A stretch of DNA of 15,161 nt from JAHIVN01 sp018816645 (GTDB lineage: Bacteria > Patescibacteriota > Dojkabacteria > JAHIVN01). The DNA lies in NCBI GenBank assembly GCA_043816305.1, contig JBDRHZ010000033.1, forward strand, positions 1-15,161, written 5' to 3'. The notes below the pieces were generated by a model that was not told the origin of the DNA, ran no database searches, and worked only from the letters and a program-made list of their open reading frames with translations. Positions 12,967-15,161 of the stretch are shown here, piece after piece; position 1 is the first letter of the stretch; the number at the start of each line of letters is the position of its first letter. A program made the translations under genes and the position numbers.

Positions 12967-14070
12967 ATGGCACACTGTAGAAAACAATTGGTATCTATTC
13001 TTCCATCAGCGAGTTGTAACCTAAACTGCAGATACTGTTACAATCCTACTTTTAGGAAGATTAAACCAGAGCATCAAAGGATAGATATCGATTTTGCAAT
13101 AGCGGGTATTAGGGATTTCTTTGATTCAAATGAAAGTCGCATGATACGTTATTATTCGGCCGGAGAACCGTCTATAGCCTTTGAGGAAATGAAGATAATT
13201 CGTGATGAAGCTAATAAAATGGCTGGAGGAGATCTGAGAGTAGAACTTCAGACAAATGGATGTTTTAACGAGGAGGTTGCAAGCTGGGTTGATAAATACA
13301 GTGATGTTGTATGGATTTCATACGATGGGCCACAAGAAATTCAAGATAGAAATCATCTTACAAAGGCAGGGACAGGTTCTCATGCGATTGTTACAAAGAA
13401 CATCCGAGAATTTGTGAAGAACAAGAAAATGCAGTTTGGAGTTAGAGCTACAGTTGATCCTATAGATTTCCACAGGTTAAATGAAATTTTAGACTACTTC
13501 AAGAGTCTAGGAATAAAATATGCCTGCCTTGCTTCGGTCTTCTCTTCTACAGCTCTGGGGTCAGATACGAAAAAGTTGAGACTATTGGATTTTGCGAAAG
13601 AATTTGCCAAGTCATTTCATTATGCTCAATCGATTGGTATGTTTATACAGACTCATCTGATATTCAACTTTGACGAAAAAGTAAAGATTGCCTGTAGGGC
13701 CTGTACTCCTTGTCCACATTTGACGCCTGATGGCTATGTCACTTGCTGTGATGAAACGTCACTGGGTCCAGGGTACCTGCCAGGGTTATTGCAAGAACTG
13801 ACATACGGGAAATGGGATCCCAGAACTAAAAAGATAAAGTACTTTCCAGAGAAGATAAAAAGAATCCGGGTGAGAAATATCTGTAACTTAAAGCGTGAAG
13901 AATGCAAAACATGCTCTATTCTTGAGAATTGTGCCGGAGGCTGTATCCCGAAAAGCTTTTATGTGACAAAGGACATGTACACACCAAGCGAAGAGGTCTG
14001 TGAAGCGACACAATATCTGGCAACCAAGATCCCACTAAATCAAGGAAGGTTTCCATTTCTACATTCATAA
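12967..14070 (+). CDS. Radical SAM/SPASM-domain enzyme
   Basis: A 367-aa iron-sulfur enzyme. The radical SAM motif CxxxCxxC is C17-C21-C24 (CNLNCRYCY), which holds the 4Fe-4S cluster that splits S-adenosylmethionine. SAGEP stands for the usual GGEP motif, and LQTNG and WISYDGP are typical later strands of the partial barrel. The C-terminal third has a SPASM-like cysteine set: CRACTPCPHLTPDGYVTCC, then CKTC, CAGGC and a last Cys in EEVCEA, for one or two auxiliary clusters. SPASM enzymes usually modify peptides or proteins (thioether or C-C links) or mature enzymes. The 104-aa protein just upstream is the obvious candidate partner. The ATG follows TATTAC by nine bases, again without a Shine-Dalgarno sequence. 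Confidence 0.88.
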   Translation: MAHCRKQLVSILPSASCNLNCRYCYNPTFRKIKPEHQRIDIDFAIAGIRDFFDSNESRMIRYYSAGEPSIAFEEMKIIRDEANKMAGGDLRVELQTNGCFNEEVASWVDKYSDVVWISYDGPQEIQDRNHLTKAGTGSHAIVTKNIREFVKNKKMQFGVRATVDPIDFHRLNEILDYFKSLGIKYACLASVFSSTALGSDTKKLRLLDFAKEFAKSFHYAQSIGMFIQTHLIFNFDEKVKIACRACTPCPHLTPDGYVTCCDETSLGPGYLPGLLQELTYGKWDPRTKKIKYFPEKIKRIRVRNICNLKREECKTCSILENCAGGCIPKSFYVTKDMYTPSEEVCEATQYLATKIPLNQGRFPFLHS

Positions 14071-14122
14071 TTGGAAGTGCTCACTAAAGGACGATAATAC
14101 CATTGTTTAAGGGGAGAATCTC

Positions 14123-14638
14123 TTAGTTGGTATATTGCTTAAAATCTTTCACAATCGGTCCTTTCTTCGTCCCGCTCGGAACTACCTTAAACCCTTCTTT
14201 TTCAAGATATTGCCTCTGCTTTGACTTCATACCGAGATACTTGTCATAAAGATATCCTTTCGGCTCTTTGACTACTCGCCAATAAGGGACGACTTCAGTT
14301 GGTTTCTTGCCTTTCTCGATCTCCTCCTCTGCGATATTTGCAATTACTGAAGTGAAAATACCTGTTGTCATCGGGCAGGTAAAGTCAACCTTGTACTTTC
14401 TAGAAAGTTTTTCAGCTATTAACTTTGTTGTAGTTAGCTTGCCTTTTGGTACTTTCTTTATTAACTTTCCGATTTCAGTTGGGGTTGAGATATACATCAT
14501 CCCTTTATCGGTTTGTTTGCGGATACCGCCTTTGGAGTCAGTTTCGGATAGTTTTTCGAGCCAGGATTTGGTATCTATGTTAATAATGTAAAATGTAGAA
14601 TATAGTATTATTTTATAACATTTTAGGTAGTATTCCAA
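14123..14638 (-). CDS. MGMT/ATL-family protein lacking the acceptor cysteine
   Basis: It belongs to the O6-methylguanine-DNA methyltransferase DNA-binding-domain family, in the branch whose members begin near KSWLEKL and continue with TPTEIGKLIKKVPKGKLTT. The active-site PCHR of true alkyltransferases is PYWR (118-121 of the longest reading). It therefore cannot accept alkyl groups and resembles alkyltransferase-like proteins that flag damaged bases for excision repair. The longest frame starts with TTG at 14638, but its first ~20 residues look non-conserved. TATATT at 14604-14599 (minus strand) would place transcription near 14592, so the true start may be an ATT at 14587 or 14584; the first in-frame ATG (14500) would remove conserved residues. 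It is the only clear minus-strand gene and is convergent with the radical SAM gene, 52 bp apart. Confidence 0.8.
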   Translation of the reverse strand: MEYYLKCYKIILYSTFYIINIDTKSWLEKLSETDSKGGIRKQTDKGMMYISTPTEIGKLIKKVPKGKLTTTKLIAEKLSRKYKVDFTCPMTTGIFTSVIANIAEEEIEKGKKPTEVVPYWRVVKEPKGYLYDKYLGMKSKQRQYLEKEGFKVVPSGTKKGPIVKDFKQYTN

Positions 14639-14659
14639 CGCTTGAGAAAAATCTGTTGA

Positions 14660-14691
14660 GCTAATTAGCCAATCAGCGAATCAGCTAATTT
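14660..14691. repeat. Four tandem degenerate octamers
   Basis: GCTAATTA, GCCAATCA, GCGAATCA and GCTAATTT follow each other without gaps (consensus GCNAATYW). The array lies between the MGMT-family gene and the IS200/IS605-type transposase. AATTAGC and GCTAATT at its ends can also pair as a 7-bp stem. Confidence 0.6.
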
Positions 14692-14699
14692 GATGAGTC

Positions 14700-15161
14700 A
14701 GAAACTATATTTTATAACCTAGATTTGTGAGGTACGTGATGCTTTTGAGGGTGTCTTCTTTTGATTTCAGTTCTAGGATGATTGGTCCCTTGAAATTTAA
14801 TAAAACCTTATCTGTGTCATACTTGAATATGGGAATCAGGTATTGGACAGGATCACATACAAAACATAGATTAACGTATCATTTGATATTTATACCAAAG
14901 TATAGAAGAAGGAAATTGATAGGCAAAGTAGCCAAGAAGATAAGGAGTTTAATGTATGAAGCTTGTGAAGTAAACAAATGGTGGATACATGAGATAGAGA
15001 TAAATAGAGATCACTTACATATGATGATACAGATTAAACCGACAGATAAATTAGCAGAAGTAGTAAGAATATTAAAGGGTGGAAGTAGCAAGAAGCTGCA
15101 AGAAGAGATGAAGGAGCTAGAAGAATTTGTATGGGGGAATAAATTTTGGTCAGATGGCTAC
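14700..15161 (+). mobile_element. IS200/IS605-family element, left part, cut by the window edge
   Basis: The element contains the tnpA-like gene starting at 14829. Its left end lies somewhere between the MGMT-family start (14638) and 14829 and cannot be placed exactly. CCTAGA (14718-14723) and TCTAGG (14772-14777) form a short inverted repeat in the untranslated part, where these elements often carry a subterminal hairpin. No tnpB is visible before the edge. Confidence 0.6.
14829..15161 (+). CDS. tnpA: IS200/IS605-type transposase TnpA, 5' part
   Basis: The first 111 residues of an HUH single-strand transposase, typically about 130-155 aa. Family hallmarks are HLIFIPKYRRR near the start, the metal-binding HUH pair as H62-L63-H64 in RDHLHMMIQ, and the end of the visible part, FWSDGY, which precedes the final helix. 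The catalytic tyrosine of that helix lies beyond the window. The enzyme cuts and rejoins single-stranded DNA at hairpin-marked ends during replication. ATG 14829 is chosen because family members begin a few residues before the RYWTGSHTKHR segment. The frame is also open back to an ATG at 14739, which would add 30 unlikely residues. Confidence 0.9.
   Translation, partial: MGIRYWTGSHTKHRLTYHLIFIPKYRRRKLIGKVAKKIRSLMYEACEVNKWWIHEIEINRDHLHMMIQIKPTDKLAEVVRILKGGSSKKLQEEMKELEEFVWGNKFWSDGY

Noticed and set aside
14307..14591. 94-codon plus-strand frame
   Set aside because: It lies antisense within the MGMT-family gene, whose minus-strand translation carries clear family motifs; the plus frame is a shadow.

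Overview
The window looks like a piece of a small, AT-rich bacterial genome, most probably a Candidate Phyla Radiation (Patescibacteria) member of Microgenomates type. The evidence is a bacterial-class GluRS, a near-perfect sigma70 promoter (TTGACA-N17-TATGAT), standard code with TGA as a stop, no recognisable Shine-Dalgarno sequence at any gene, very short or absent mRNA leaders, and several lineage-restricted proteins. The taxonomic placement is inference from gene content and style, not from a marker tree.

Layout. 1-280: non-coding left edge with two hairpins and the gltX promoter. 281-5509: gltX, a secreted membrane-anchored transglutaminase-like protein 8 bp downstream, and a Kef-type K+/H+ antiporter with an RCK domain. 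5510-5766: a non-coding block with the best promoter in the window, followed by an apparently undescribed structured RNA (four hairpins and an H-type pseudoknot) upstream of a PEP-synthase-like gene (5767-8265). That protein keeps the ATP-grasp half but has lost the phosphocarrier histidine (Tyr instead) and the usual PEP-site residues. 8363-9121: a double-cupin protein whose second cupin carries an in-frame 30-bp double-palindrome insertion. 9187-10692: two tandem FabG-like short-chain dehydrogenases whose first ~65 codons are almost identical while the rest has diverged. 10699-10796: a tandem array of degenerate 7-8 bp words. 10816-12442: a four-helix membrane protein and a protein with an OmpR/PhoB-type winged-helix C terminus. 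12595-14070: a 104-aa protein of unknown family followed by a radical SAM/SPASM enzyme. 14123-14638 (minus strand): an MGMT/ATL-family protein without the alkyl-acceptor cysteine. 14660-14691: a second octamer word array. 14829 to the right edge: the first 111 codons of an IS200/IS605-type HUH transposase.

Working together. Most genes seem to be transcribed individually from promoters whose -10 box lies 6-9 nt before the start codon, which suggests leaderless or near-leaderless mRNAs. Probable co-transcription is limited to gltX with the transglutaminase gene and perhaps the two SDR genes. The clear exception to the short-leader rule is the PEP-synthase-like gene, whose transcript would start with about 175 nt of strongly folded RNA. 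This makes it the best candidate for RNA-level control or for an independent small RNA. Candidate novel systems are this RNA, the degenerate PEP synthase it precedes, the palindromic insertion in the cupin gene, and the small protein/radical SAM pair.
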